A stretch of 51,739 bases of DNA from DASPLH01 sp035627675 (GTDB taxonomy: Bacteria > Acidobacteriota > Terriglobia > Terriglobales > Acidobacteriaceae): contig DASPLH010000015.1 in assembly GCA_035627675.1 (NCBI GenBank), positions 1-51,739 of the forward strand, in the 5' to 3' direction. The notes beneath the pieces were generated by a model, which saw only the letters and a list, made by a program, of their open reading frames with translations, ran no database searches and was not told where the DNA came from. How positions within the stretch are numbered: position 1 is the first letter of the stretch; the number at the start of each line of letters is the position of its first letter. Positions 32,983-41,514 of this stretch are shown here, in pieces. The position numbers were made by a program, and so were the translations under genes.

Positions 32983-34791
32983 CTACGGGAGCACGGTGAA
33001 GACCGCCGCACTCGTGCCCGAGCCGGCGGGGTTGGTCACTCGAATCGGGCCTGTGGTCGCTCCGTCCGGCACCCTGGTCGAAATGCGCGAGTCAGAAGCG
33101 ACGGTAAAGGTAGCCGGGACGCCGTTGAACGTCACCGAAGAGGTCGCGGTGAAACCCCTGCCGCCGATGACAACGGCAGTGCCTACAATGCCGCTCGTTG
33201 GGCTGAACGCGGAAACGATCGGCGCTCCCGTGACCGTAAAGTTGCCCGCACTCGTGCCCACCAATCCCGAGGGGTTGTTCACGGTGATCGTTCCCGTGGT
33301 TGCGCCAGTCGGTATGGTCGCCTTGATCTGCGCGTCGGAAACGATGGTGAACTGCGATGCGGCGCGTCCGTTGAAGGCCACGGTGGTCGCCCCCGTGAAG
33401 CCGGAACCATTGATCGTGACTTCCACGTTCGGTGGCGAACTGGCCGGAGTGAACGAACTCACCGCAGGCTGTGGCCCGCCCGACAAGGTGAACGTGTTAT
33501 GCAGGTAGAACTGCGTGACACTGTCGCTCGCCATCACCACGACGCCCGTCGCGCTACCGAGGTTTTGCTTGGTCGATGTGGGATTGTTGATGTTCTTGTC
33601 CACATCGCTTTGCATCAGTGGCGCACCCCTGCCAACGGGGAAGTTGATGGTGCCCAGGTCGGAGACCTTGTAGTACACCGCTTGCGGAGTACCCGAATCA
33701 GGAGAGGGGGCAAACACGAAAATCTTGTTCCGCCCCGTGTCGAGCATCAGGTTCGGGCGGGTATGCCGGTCGCTGTACCGGCCGACCGTATAGCTGGTCC
33801 ACACTGCCGCCGGATCGCGCACCAGCAGCTTGATGAGCGGAGACGTGGAAGACTTCAGCGACGTCTTGACGGCGGCAAACACTCTCCCGCTCGAGTCGGT
33901 CTTCACATCGATGTGGTCGTCCGAGTTCTCCGTACCGGCGCCCACTGGAAGGGCCTGCTCTTCGGGCTGCCAAACATTGTCGGGATCGGAGTCCAGGTGC
34001 ACGGCGAAGTGGAACTTCCTGGTGAGTTGGTTGCTCCACAGTATTCCAATCTTGCCGGGAGCAAACGCGATGATCGAAGAAATGTCGTCAGTCGTCAGGG
34101 TTGTGCTGGTGGGGCTCGCCGGCACCAGGAACGGAGTTCCCCAAACGTCGTCGCCGGCAGTGCTTCGGTTCACCCAAACCCGCGAGCCTGCCGTGTATGT
34201 GATCCAAAGCTGGCCCGTGGAGTCCTTCGCCAGCACCATCGTCTCAGAGGTGGCGTTGTTTATCGTCACCGGGAACCCCGAATCTTGCACGTACGTCTGC
34301 GTGGAGGGGTTGTACGTGTATCGGTACAGGCGTCCCCACTTGGACGAATCCGTGGTCACGGCGCCGCTGGTCGCGGATTTATGCGAGGCGACGTAAAGCT
34401 TGCCGGTGGCCTGATCCCACAGCACATCGGCCGAGCTGGTGTTGCGCTCGTCCAGTTGTGTTCCGGTATCGACCCAGGTCTGCGTCGCCGGATCCAAACG
34501 GTAGATGCGGTTTGCCTGCGCGGCATCGTTGTACAGGGAACCCCACCATATACCGTCGTTGAACCAGAGCTTGCTTTCCGGCTTCTGTGCGGTTGGAGCG
34601 CTCCTGCCGGTGCTTCCGAACGAGAAGTCGCGAATGCCCACCAGGGGCGTTTGCGCCAAAGATGCGGCGGACGCAAAGCACGCCAATAACGTCCAGGCGA
34701 TCGCTCGCGTGATGTGACGAAGCTTGCCGTTTCTGGGACGTATCGCAGCGGAATTGCAAGCAGCGATGCCTTGCTGCTTAGGGAACGTCAT
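32983..34791 (-). CDS. Secreted propeller-like protein with two C-terminal IPT/TIG domains
   Basis: A 602-residue protein with a long basic N-terminus and a signal peptide (cleavage near SASLAQ, about residue 46). Residues 50-420 are beta-rich with repeated blades of the form SSGRVFAAV, suggesting a beta-propeller, but I recognise no family. Two IPT/TIG immunoglobulin-like domains follow (about 435-520 and 520-602), each with the GSGFTGATTVAFNG or GRGFTATSSVTFNG motif, typical of cell-surface proteins. The ATG at 34791 follows GAGGTG by 5 bases. It is the last gene of the polysaccharide block; a role in polymer binding is inference. Confidence 0.78.
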   Translation of the reverse strand: MTFPKQQGIAACNSAAIRPRNGKLRHITRAIAWTLLACFASAASLAQTPLVGIRDFSFGSTGRSAPTAQKPESKLWFNDGIWWGSLYNDAAQANRIYRLDPATQTWVDTGTQLDERNTSSADVLWDQATGKLYVASHKSATSGAVTTDSSKWGRLYRYTYNPSTQTYVQDSGFPVTINNATSETMVLAKDSTGQLWITYTAGSRVWVNRSTAGDDVWGTPFLVPASPTSTTLTTDDISSIIAFAPGKIGILWSNQLTRKFHFAVHLDSDPDNVWQPEEQALPVGAGTENSDDHIDVKTDSSGRVFAAVKTSLKSSTSPLIKLLVRDPAAVWTSYTVGRYSDRHTRPNLMLDTGRNKIFVFAPSPDSGTPQAVYYKVSDLGTINFPVGRGAPLMQSDVDKNINNPTSTKQNLGSATGVVVMASDSVTQFYLHNTFTLSGGPQPAVSSFTPASSPPNVEVTINGSGFTGATTVAFNGRAASQFTIVSDAQIKATIPTGATTGTITVNNPSGLVGTSAGNFTVTGAPIVSAFSPTSGIVGTAVVIGGRGFTATSSVTFNGVPATFTVASDSRISTRVPDGATTGPIRVTNPAGSGTSAAVFTVLP

Positions 34792-34968
34792 CTCACACCT
34801 CGGTTGTGGAAGTTTCTTGCGGGAAGCGGATGCCGCCGCGCCTTGAAAAACGCGGGGCCTGAACAGATCCGGCAACGTGCGGCATCGGGTACACACTTGC
34901 TGGCAGGTGCCCGAAAACGCCCAGTGCTGCTGCGTTCTCTAACACCTCGGAGCTCACATCTCCACTGC

Positions 34969-35958
34969 CTATGGGGCGGGAGCGGCCGCGCAGGTTGCGG
35001 CCACCTGCGCTACTGCATCGCGCCACAGGTGGAAGTACCGGCAGGCTGCGACGCGATCGCGCGTCTCGGGAGCATGAACCGTGGTGGACAAGCGGGCTGC
35101 GAAACCAGCTACATAACGCGCCCAGGTCAGCACAAACAGTGGTCTGGCAACGCGCTCCAGGCCAAGTTGCCGCGCGGCAGCCATCAGGTGCGGCCACGCC
35201 CATCCGTCGCGATCCTTCCACGCCGCACGGAACGCCATGCGGTAGCCCTCCAGGGAACCTGCCCGGTGCCGTGCGAAAGCAACATACGACAGGAAGAAAC
35301 ACAGGTCGGTGAGCGGCAGGCCGCCGGCGTCCGACAGTTCCCAATCGATCACACCGAGTTTGCCGTCTCGATCCAATAACAGGTTGGGATGTGACAAATC
35401 GCCGTGCTCCATTACGAGCGGAACTTGGTTCCCGGACAGTGGAGCGAGGATGCACAGGGTGTCGGCCACCAGTTCTTCCGCCTGCGAGTGGCCACGCATC
35501 ACCTGGAGAAATCGTGCAAGAGGATCGGCAATCGAGCGCTGTATCCAGTTGGAGTCTGCCGCGTGTTGCGAACTCCGGTGCAACGCCAGCAGCCACTCGG
35601 ACGTGGCACCGATCGTCTCCGCCGGACGGCTGCGGACCACATCCGGCGACATCGCGGTGCCGCCTATGTAGGTTTCCAGCAGCATCGGCGCAGGCGCCGC
35701 AACGTAGTCCACGATCTGTGGGCAGTGGTGCTCAACGGCGAAGTGGCGAATGCCGCGAAGGTTGCGGGCTTCGTGCGCCAGTGCTTCGCCTCCGTTGGGA
35801 TCGCGAGCGATCTTCGCGACCAGGCGCGGCGTGCCGTCCTTTACAACCACGGCAACCACGTGGCGCGACGCCTGGAATCGGGGCGTAACGAAGACGCAGG
35901 AAGCCCCCTCTCCCGAGGCGGGATCGGCCGCCGCCGCACTGGCCAGGACGTAATTCAT
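34969..35958 (-). CDS. APH-family small-molecule kinase
   Basis: A 329-residue protein of the aminoglycoside-phosphotransferase/choline-kinase fold. The phosphate-anchoring lysine is probably K49 in VAKI; the catalytic loop is HGDLSHPN (H185, D187, N192) and the metal site DWE (205-207). In polysaccharide loci such kinases phosphorylate a sugar, amino alcohol or lipid-linked precursor; antibiotic resistance is unlikely in this setting. Its ATG overlaps the stop of the methyltransferase-like gene by 4 bases. The 177-bp gap after it precedes the IPT-domain gene. Confidence 0.8.
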   Translation of the reverse strand: MNYVLASAAAADPASGEGASCVFVTPRFQASRHVVAVVVKDGTPRLVAKIARDPNGGEALAHEARNLRGIRHFAVEHHCPQIVDYVAAPAPMLLETYIGGTAMSPDVVRSRPAETIGATSEWLLALHRSSQHAADSNWIQRSIADPLARFLQVMRGHSQAEELVADTLCILAPLSGNQVPLVMEHGDLSHPNLLLDRDGKLGVIDWELSDAGGLPLTDLCFFLSYVAFARHRAGSLEGYRMAFRAAWKDRDGWAWPHLMAAARQLGLERVARPLFVLTWARYVAGFAARLSTTVHAPETRDRVAACRYFHLWRDAVAQVAATCAAAPAP

Positions 35959-36527
35959 GACGCTGGCTGCACCACCACGGTCACCTGGCCCTTCCCCAAC
36001 ATCGGCGCCAGCGCAAGCGCCAGTGGCGCGAGACCCTTCAGGGCCCGAACCCGCGGTCCGGCCAGAGTGCTCAGCGCAAACCGGGTGGCCGCATGGTCGT
36101 GCAGAGGCAGGATGTAACGCGACCGCGCGAAGTTCGGGTAGTGCAAGTACATGCCGAGCATGCGTGCTCCGAGTTGCCGGCAGCGCTGCCGCATGGAAGA
36201 TGCCCGAACGGGCCAGCCTGGCAGGTGAACGATTGCCGTGCCGTTCGCCCTGAGCAGCCGGACTGCGTTGCCAAGCGCCGAACGGCCCGCCTGGCAGCAG
36301 ACGACCGCGTCGAAGCTTCCCCAGTCCGCTTCCGCCGGGCCACCGTCCAGCGTGGTCACGTCCGTGCCGGCATGGAACAACGCATCACGCACGCCTGGGG
36401 GAACATGGATACAGGCCGTTCGTCCCAACGAGGGGCCCGGCAACAAGAACCGCCAGTCCAGCGCGGCCCAATCCGGAGTGCACACCTCGCGTGCTGTGGC
36501 GCGGACGGCTTGCAAGTGAGCGGTCAT
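35955..36527 (-). CDS. SAM-methyltransferase-like protein, degenerate
   Basis: A 190-residue protein with a Rossmann-like layout (FDAVVCCQAG near residue 75, then LLRANGTAIVHLPGW), as in class I methyltransferases, but the glycine-rich SAM motif I is poorly kept, so activity is doubtful. It could also be a sugar-nucleotide or binding protein. The start at ATG 36527 overlaps the flippase stop (ATGA) and the stop overlaps the kinase start (ATGA), so all three are translationally coupled. Longer open frame upstream lies over the flippase gene and is not real. Confidence 0.6.
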   Translation of the reverse strand: MTAHLQAVRATAREVCTPDWAALDWRFLLPGPSLGRTACIHVPPGVRDALFHAGTDVTTLDGGPAEADWGSFDAVVCCQAGRSALGNAVRLLRANGTAIVHLPGWPVRASSMRQRCRQLGARMLGMYLHYPNFARSRYILPLHDHAATRFALSTLAGPRVRALKGLAPLALALAPMLGKGQVTVVVQPAS

Positions 36528-38071
36528 CGCACCAACCACCCCAGCACGGGAACGCGCCGCGCTTCGGGAAATGTTTCGGCCAGCTTCAGCGTCTGCTTCG
36601 CGCGCAGCAGCACGATGGTAGATGCCACCGCCGCCAACCCAAAGGACACGACTTGTGGCGGGTGCAGGACCACTTGCATCAGCAGAAGTGCCGCCGATGC
36701 CGCCGCGATTTCGCCGTAAAGCGGCATGCACGAACGCTCGATCACGTTCACACCCGAAGCCAGACGCAATCCCACCTGCTTCATGAAGTTGTGCGTGATC
36801 ATGGCCGTGCACGAGCTGATGGCAGCTCCGAGCGCTCCGAAACGCGGCACCAGCACGAACGCGAGTATCACGGCGATTGCCGCCGCAGCGAGATTGATGG
36901 TCGTGAACTGTTGCACCCGCCCGTACACCTTCAACGTTGCGCCATTGAATCCGGTAGCCACGTTGACGTAGTAGCCCAACGACATCAGCGTCAACAGAAC
37001 TCCCGCAGCGGCGTACCGCTCGCCATAGAGAAGGCTGACCAGTGGTCCCGCGCAACTGAACGTGAATGCGAACACCGGGAAGGAAAGCGCCGCCAGCCAC
37101 GATGCGGTATGCCAATAGAGCGAATTGACAGCCGCGGTTTCACCACGCGCGAGCAGGCGCGACGCGGCGGGCACGTACAGGGTCCCGAATCCCGTCATCA
37201 CCGTCTTGTTCAGCATCGCAACCGGCAACACGGCGCGATAGAGCGCGACCGCTTCCAAACCGCTATAGCGGGCCAGCACCAGCACGAGCACGGAGCCGTT
37301 GACGGCCGAAACGATGTCGGTGGTCATCAGGGGAATGCTGAATTTGAGCAGCTCGCGGCCAGGCATCTGCATTCCGCGCAGATTCTCCCGGGTCAACAAC
37401 CCGTGTGCTCTGAGTTCGAACACCAGCAGCATGGCGAAGATGAGCACGCCCGCGGCGGAAGCCGCCAGGTAGCCGATCGCCAGGAACATCACATCGGCCT
37501 TCAGCAGCACAAGCGACACCACCACGGCGAGGCGCAGTCCGGGGCCCAGCACGTGCCGGCGGAAGAAGATTGCTTTCGGCCTGGCAAAGCATGCGAACAG
37601 GTTCGTGATCAGGACATCGATGGATTCGATTGGGATGAGGAGCGCGACGACAAAGACAATCGCGTGGAACGGCACTCCGCGATTCACCGCCCCCGCGATC
37701 GTGTCCGGAAACAACCACAACGCGCCGATGGCAAGCGTGCTGGTCGCGAATACGACGATGAGGCACAACGCGAGCGCGCCAATCAGCTTCGGCGCATTGC
37801 CCTCCTCGTGATAAATCGGGACGAACCGGGCGATTGCCTCATCCAACCCGAGCGGCGCAAACGTCTTCCAGAATGCGACCAGGGCGATGGCGTGCCCCCA
37901 GACGCCGAAATCGTACGTCGATAAGGCCCGCACGATCAGCACCTGCGACGCGAAGTTCAGGCCGAGGGAAAGCAGTTGTCCGGAGACGAGCAGCGTCGAG
38001 CCACGAATCTGGGAACTCCTGGTCACGGTGGGCACGGCGCGCCTGGGCTCAGCCATGATTGCGCTCGGCAT
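36524..38071 (-). CDS. Polysaccharide flippase of the MOP superfamily (Wzx-like)
   Basis: A 515-residue polytopic membrane protein with about 12-14 hydrophobic helices and the opening STLLVSGQLLSLGLNFASQVLIVRAL, typical of PST/MOP exporters; it should turn lipid-linked repeat units to the outer face. Gly/Pro kinks and scattered Arg fit Wzx. The start at ATG 38071 overlaps the upstream gene by 23 bases; ATG 38056 is an alternative. I see no Wzy polymerase or chain-length regulator in this window, so those must lie beyond it. Confidence 0.87.
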   Translation of the reverse strand: MPSAIMAEPRRAVPTVTRSSQIRGSTLLVSGQLLSLGLNFASQVLIVRALSTYDFGVWGHAIALVAFWKTFAPLGLDEAIARFVPIYHEEGNAPKLIGALALCLIVVFATSTLAIGALWLFPDTIAGAVNRGVPFHAIVFVVALLIPIESIDVLITNLFACFARPKAIFFRRHVLGPGLRLAVVVSLVLLKADVMFLAIGYLAASAAGVLIFAMLLVFELRAHGLLTRENLRGMQMPGRELLKFSIPLMTTDIVSAVNGSVLVLVLARYSGLEAVALYRAVLPVAMLNKTVMTGFGTLYVPAASRLLARGETAAVNSLYWHTASWLAALSFPVFAFTFSCAGPLVSLLYGERYAAAGVLLTLMSLGYYVNVATGFNGATLKVYGRVQQFTTINLAAAAIAVILAFVLVPRFGALGAAISSCTAMITHNFMKQVGLRLASGVNVIERSCMPLYGEIAAASAALLLMQVVLHPPQVVSFGLAAVASTIVLLRAKQTLKLAETFPEARRVPVLGWLVR

Positions 38072-39317
38072 ACTTCGTCCAGATGAGGCTGGTCACTGTC
38101 ATCTTCACTTCCGCGAACTCGCGCGTGGCATCTACAAAAACGATCTGAGCCGGCGGAGCGAGCGCCGGCAGCCGGCGGTACTTCATTCGTTGTTCCTCAA
38201 GCCATTCCGGGGAGTGCTCGCGCTTGCGTTCAAACAGCACGTGTCCCGGCGCGTCCAGCACAACGGTGAGATCGGGGCGCGGCCAGCCTGCGGTCAGCAG
38301 CCATTGGCGGAACCGCACCGAGCGGCGCGGCGATCTGCCGGACAGCAGGCTGTCGTACACGTAGCGATCGAACACAACCACCCCGCCTTGCAACCTGCGC
38401 CATGAGGCCTTCGCGAGCGAAAGCCAATTGCCGAGCAACAACGATAGGAACCGCACCGGTCGAAACTCCGGGCGGCGCGCCCGAGTCCCCATGTAGAAGC
38501 TCTGCGCATTCAGCAAGGGCGTTTCAACCAGCGCTTTGACCAGGCTGCTTTTGCCGGCTCCGTCGGGCGCGAGCAGGGCAACAGAGACGCCGCGCTGTCC
38601 GGTTGGAAGGTAACGTCCCAGCTTGCGTAGCGCCGATTCCACGGCGAGGCGTGTTGTCGCGGCGAGCCGCTGCCTGCGCATCAGGAACGCTCGCGCCGAA
38701 CCGCGGCTGCCGGCGAAAGCGTCCCACCGTCCGCCGGCGATCTGTCCTGCCGCAACCCTGGCGAACTCGCGCAGGTGTGCCGGGAGCTGGGCAACGTCTT
38801 GCGACGCAATTCCGGCAAGCGCTTCCAGGCGATGACGGTGCGCTTCCATCACCGACGCCTTATCCAGCAGCACATGCAGCGCGAGCGTAACGAACTCGAA
38901 CACCGCGCTCGGGCGCCAGACGCCGTCCTCCCAGATGCGGGCAGCTAGCAACTCATCGGCCATGCCGGCCCGCAGGTTGCGGACAGGACGGCCGTACATG
39001 ATATCGGTGACCGCATCCACCTTGATCCACTGTCCGGAACTGGAGAGTCCGACGAAGAAACGATGCGGATAGTGTCCTGGCGCGCGGATCGGCACGAATG
39101 CGTGCTCACGCAGTGCGTCCACTGCCGCACTCAGGCTGGCGGGCGCGAGCAGCACGTCCACTTCAACGACACCCGTCGCAGAAGCGCCTCCGGGGGCGCG
39201 CAGCAAACACCAGCGCACACCCGCTGCGTTCAGCAGCCGGAACACGGTCTCCGCAGCATCACTGTGGCGGGCCGGCGCAACCAAGACACGTGCTGTGGAA
39301 ACGCGGTGCATGAACAT
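38049..39317 (-). CDS. Bipartite protein: nucleotidyltransferase-like N-half, thymidylate-kinase-like C-half
   Basis: A 422-residue protein. The first 150 residues, with VEVDVLLAP, look like a minimal nucleotidyltransferase fold. The C-half is a P-loop kinase: Walker A APDGAGKSS (250-258), then FDRYVYD near residue 316, the substrate/DRx segment of thymidylate kinases, and a LID-like Arg-rich region (RKREHSPEWLEEQR). I do not know a characterised enzyme of this build; similar genes occur in surface-polysaccharide clusters. Its ATG shares one base with the stop of the lyase gene (TGATG). Confidence 0.75.
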   Translation of the reverse strand: MFMHRVSTARVLVAPARHSDAAETVFRLLNAAGVRWCLLRAPGGASATGVVEVDVLLAPASLSAAVDALREHAFVPIRAPGHYPHRFFVGLSSSGQWIKVDAVTDIMYGRPVRNLRAGMADELLAARIWEDGVWRPSAVFEFVTLALHVLLDKASVMEAHRHRLEALAGIASQDVAQLPAHLREFARVAAGQIAGGRWDAFAGSRGSARAFLMRRQRLAATTRLAVESALRKLGRYLPTGQRGVSVALLAPDGAGKSSLVKALVETPLLNAQSFYMGTRARRPEFRPVRFLSLLLGNWLSLAKASWRRLQGGVVVFDRYVYDSLLSGRSPRRSVRFRQWLLTAGWPRPDLTVVLDAPGHVLFERKREHSPEWLEEQRMKYRRLPALAPPAQIVFVDATREFAEVKMTVTSLIWTKYAERNHG

Positions 39318-40561
39318 CAGGGCAAGGCTGTGACCGGGGGCGGCGCGGGCGTCTCGTCGGGCGAGAAGCCGTGCGTGATGGTTCCGAAGTGCAGCATCTG
39401 TCCGCTGCGCGAGCCGATCTTGCGATGGCCTGTCCCGATCCCAAGCTCGCGTGCCATGGCCGGGTCACGGTAGTAGCGGTAGGCGAGCTCGAGCATGGGG
39501 AAATGGCTTCGGTGGAGCGGGTAGGACTTCGACGGATCGTTCGGGTTGTGCAGGACGAAGAGGACGGCGCGTCGCAGCGATCCGCCTCCGTCCTGCTTCA
39601 CATTGTCGTATATCGATTTGTCGCCGCGCCGCAGCAGCAACTCGGCATGCAGCAGCGTTCCCTGTAGATGCGTCTGCTGGTAGGTCCAGGAGGCGTCCTG
39701 CTTCTCGATCCACTTGCCCCCGCATCCCGTCGATCCGCGCGCGAGTTCCCACGGGATGCCGCCGTCGGGCCTGATCCCGACCATCGTGAATTCCGGCGGG
39801 CATCCAGGCTCGTGACGCATGTAGGCGTTGCCGTTCATGCGGTCCAGTTGATGGCGCTTGGCTTCGGCGAAGGCCTCCGGCGGAGTGGACGATTTTCCGT
39901 CGCGATCCACCAGCGCAATGCCGGATCCAGCCAGGTAATCCGAGATCATGGCGGCGGCAGCCGACCCTGCGGAGCCGTGATTGTTGCTGCGGAAGTCCGA
40001 CGCTGCATCCGACTTGTAGTACACCTCCGCGGCCAGCCATCGCTGGAACGTTTTCTTATCGCTCGCGCTCCATCCGGGAAAGTCTTCGATGAGGTCGGCG
40101 GCAATGATCCAGCCCGCCACGTACCAGTTCAGGTTGGGCACGCACTGGCTCCACTTTCGTCCGCCGTAGCCGCTGGTCGTGGAAAGCTCCAGCAGGCGTT
40201 TCCTGATCTCGGCCGCGTACCCGGCGTTGCCGGTGAGGTGATAGGCCATCGCCTTCGCCTCGACCAGCGGCGAACCGTCGGCGAGGAAGCGGGGCTGGAA
40301 GGTTCCCGGACAGCTCTGCTCTCCGCCGATGGAGCCGAGCGGCCAGAAGTGCGGATCTTCCGCGCCCTGGCCGCCTTCAGAGGCAGAGGACGCGTAACGC
40401 ACGATGGCGTGTACTGCGTTTTTGTACGGCTGCTTTCCCGCGCCTGCCTTGCGGGCGATCTCGCGCAGTTCGGCAGGCGTCGTCACATACCCGCGAGAAG
40501 CCGCGACCGCGGGCGCCGCCAGCAGACATCCGAGCAGCAGGACCGAGGCGAGCGTCTTCAA
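39317..40561 (-). CDS. Exported alginate-lyase-like protein
   Basis: A 414-residue protein with a signal peptide (cleavage near AVAAS) and an alpha/alpha-toroid of the alginate lyase family (PL5-like). The catalytic NNHG tetrad is at residues 193-196, and the NLNWYVAGWIIAADLIEDF and HLQGTLLHAEL stretches fit. It would trim or release the polymer in the periplasm, as AlgL does in alginate loci. I chose TTG 40561, which overlaps the deacetylase stop by 4 bases and opens the signal peptide; the ORF runs further only as a shadow. No good ribosome site, so coupled translation is likely. Confidence 0.82.
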   Translation of the reverse strand: MKTLASVLLLGCLLAAPAVAASRGYVTTPAELREIARKAGAGKQPYKNAVHAIVRYASSASEGGQGAEDPHFWPLGSIGGEQSCPGTFQPRFLADGSPLVEAKAMAYHLTGNAGYAAEIRKRLLELSTTSGYGGRKWSQCVPNLNWYVAGWIIAADLIEDFPGWSASDKKTFQRWLAAEVYYKSDAASDFRSNNHGSAGSAAAAMISDYLAGSGIALVDRDGKSSTPPEAFAEAKRHQLDRMNGNAYMRHEPGCPPEFTMVGIRPDGGIPWELARGSTGCGGKWIEKQDASWTYQQTHLQGTLLHAELLLRRGDKSIYDNVKQDGGGSLRRAVLFVLHNPNDPSKSYPLHRSHFPMLELAYRYYRDPAMARELGIGTGHRKIGSRSGQMLHFGTITHGFSPDETPAPPPVTALP

Positions 40562-41511
40562 TGCCGCACCGCCGTTTCCGGCCGCATGCGGCCGTGCCGC
40601 AGCATGTCCACGTAGCTGACGGCCCGCAGCAGACGCAAGCGCAGGATGGTTGCGCCTGTTCGCGTCGTCACTCCCGTGCGGCGCAGCCGCAGCAGGTCGC
40701 ACGAACGAAGATCGTTGTGGCCATCGCGCATGGTGAATGCGACTTTGACTCCCGCCTCGCGCAGAGCCTCGGCGCTGCGCTCGTCCACCGAGCCGTTGGG
40801 ATAGCAGAAGGCGGGCGGGGCTGCGCCGAGATGCTCGACCAGGTCCTCCAGCGAGCCTGCAATCTCCGATCTCAAATCGCCGGCTGCCACGTTAGGAAGG
40901 ATGGGATGCGTGCGAGTGTGAGCGCCGACGACGACTCCATCGGCAGCGAGGCTCCGCAGTTCGGCCCAGTTCAGGACCGAGCGATCCTGTGCGGGGCTGT
41001 CGCCAAGCTCGCGACAGATATCGTCGATGGCGGAGATGGCGGCACGCGCCGGGAGCGTCTTCACATGCGCCGCGATGGCGTCGCGAGTGCGTCCCCGGTC
41101 TTCCCGGCTGCGCAACCATCCGCGCGACGCCCCGAAGGCAATCTCCGGCGTTTGCGTTCCGAAGACGGCCCGGTGCAGGCGGTCCCACCAGAAGGGCTTG
41201 CTTGCGTCGGAAACGTAGCTGGTGGGGACGAAGAGCACGGCCGGGACGCCGTAGCGCTTCAAGACCGGCCACGCATGCTGAGCGAAGTCACGGTATCCGT
41301 CGTCGAACGTGACCAACACGGCGCGAGGGGGGAGTGGCTCGGCGCCTCCGGCAGCGGCGAGCACCTGCGCGAGCGAGACCGGGACATAACGCGATGCCAC
41401 GTGTCGCATCTGCGCCTCGAACACCGGCGGAGTCGCGCTGATCAGCCCCGGGTGGAGGTCGGCGCGGCTGTCCAACCAGTCGATGCGGTGATAGGCAAGG
41501 ACTCGGAGCAT
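40558..41511 (-). CDS. NodB-type polysaccharide deacetylase
   Basis: A 317-residue carbohydrate esterase 4 protein that removes N- or O-acetyl groups from a sugar. Motif 1 is TFDDGY (residues 68-73, base and metal ligands), motif 2 HTRTHP (about 197-202), with CYPNGS after it. There is no signal peptide, so it acts in the cytoplasm or on lipid-linked precursors. It lies between the priming transferase (3 bases) and the lyase gene (4-base overlap). Confidence 0.9.
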   Translation of the reverse strand: MLRVLAYHRIDWLDSRADLHPGLISATPPVFEAQMRHVASRYVPVSLAQVLAAAGGAEPLPPRAVLVTFDDGYRDFAQHAWPVLKRYGVPAVLFVPTSYVSDASKPFWWDRLHRAVFGTQTPEIAFGASRGWLRSREDRGRTRDAIAAHVKTLPARAAISAIDDICRELGDSPAQDRSVLNWAELRSLAADGVVVGAHTRTHPILPNVAAGDLRSEIAGSLEDLVEHLGAAPPAFCYPNGSVDERSAEALREAGVKVAFTMRDGHNDLRSCDLLRLRRTGVTTRTGATILRLRLLRAVSYVDMLRHGRMRPETAVRH

Positions 41512-41514
41512 GCG

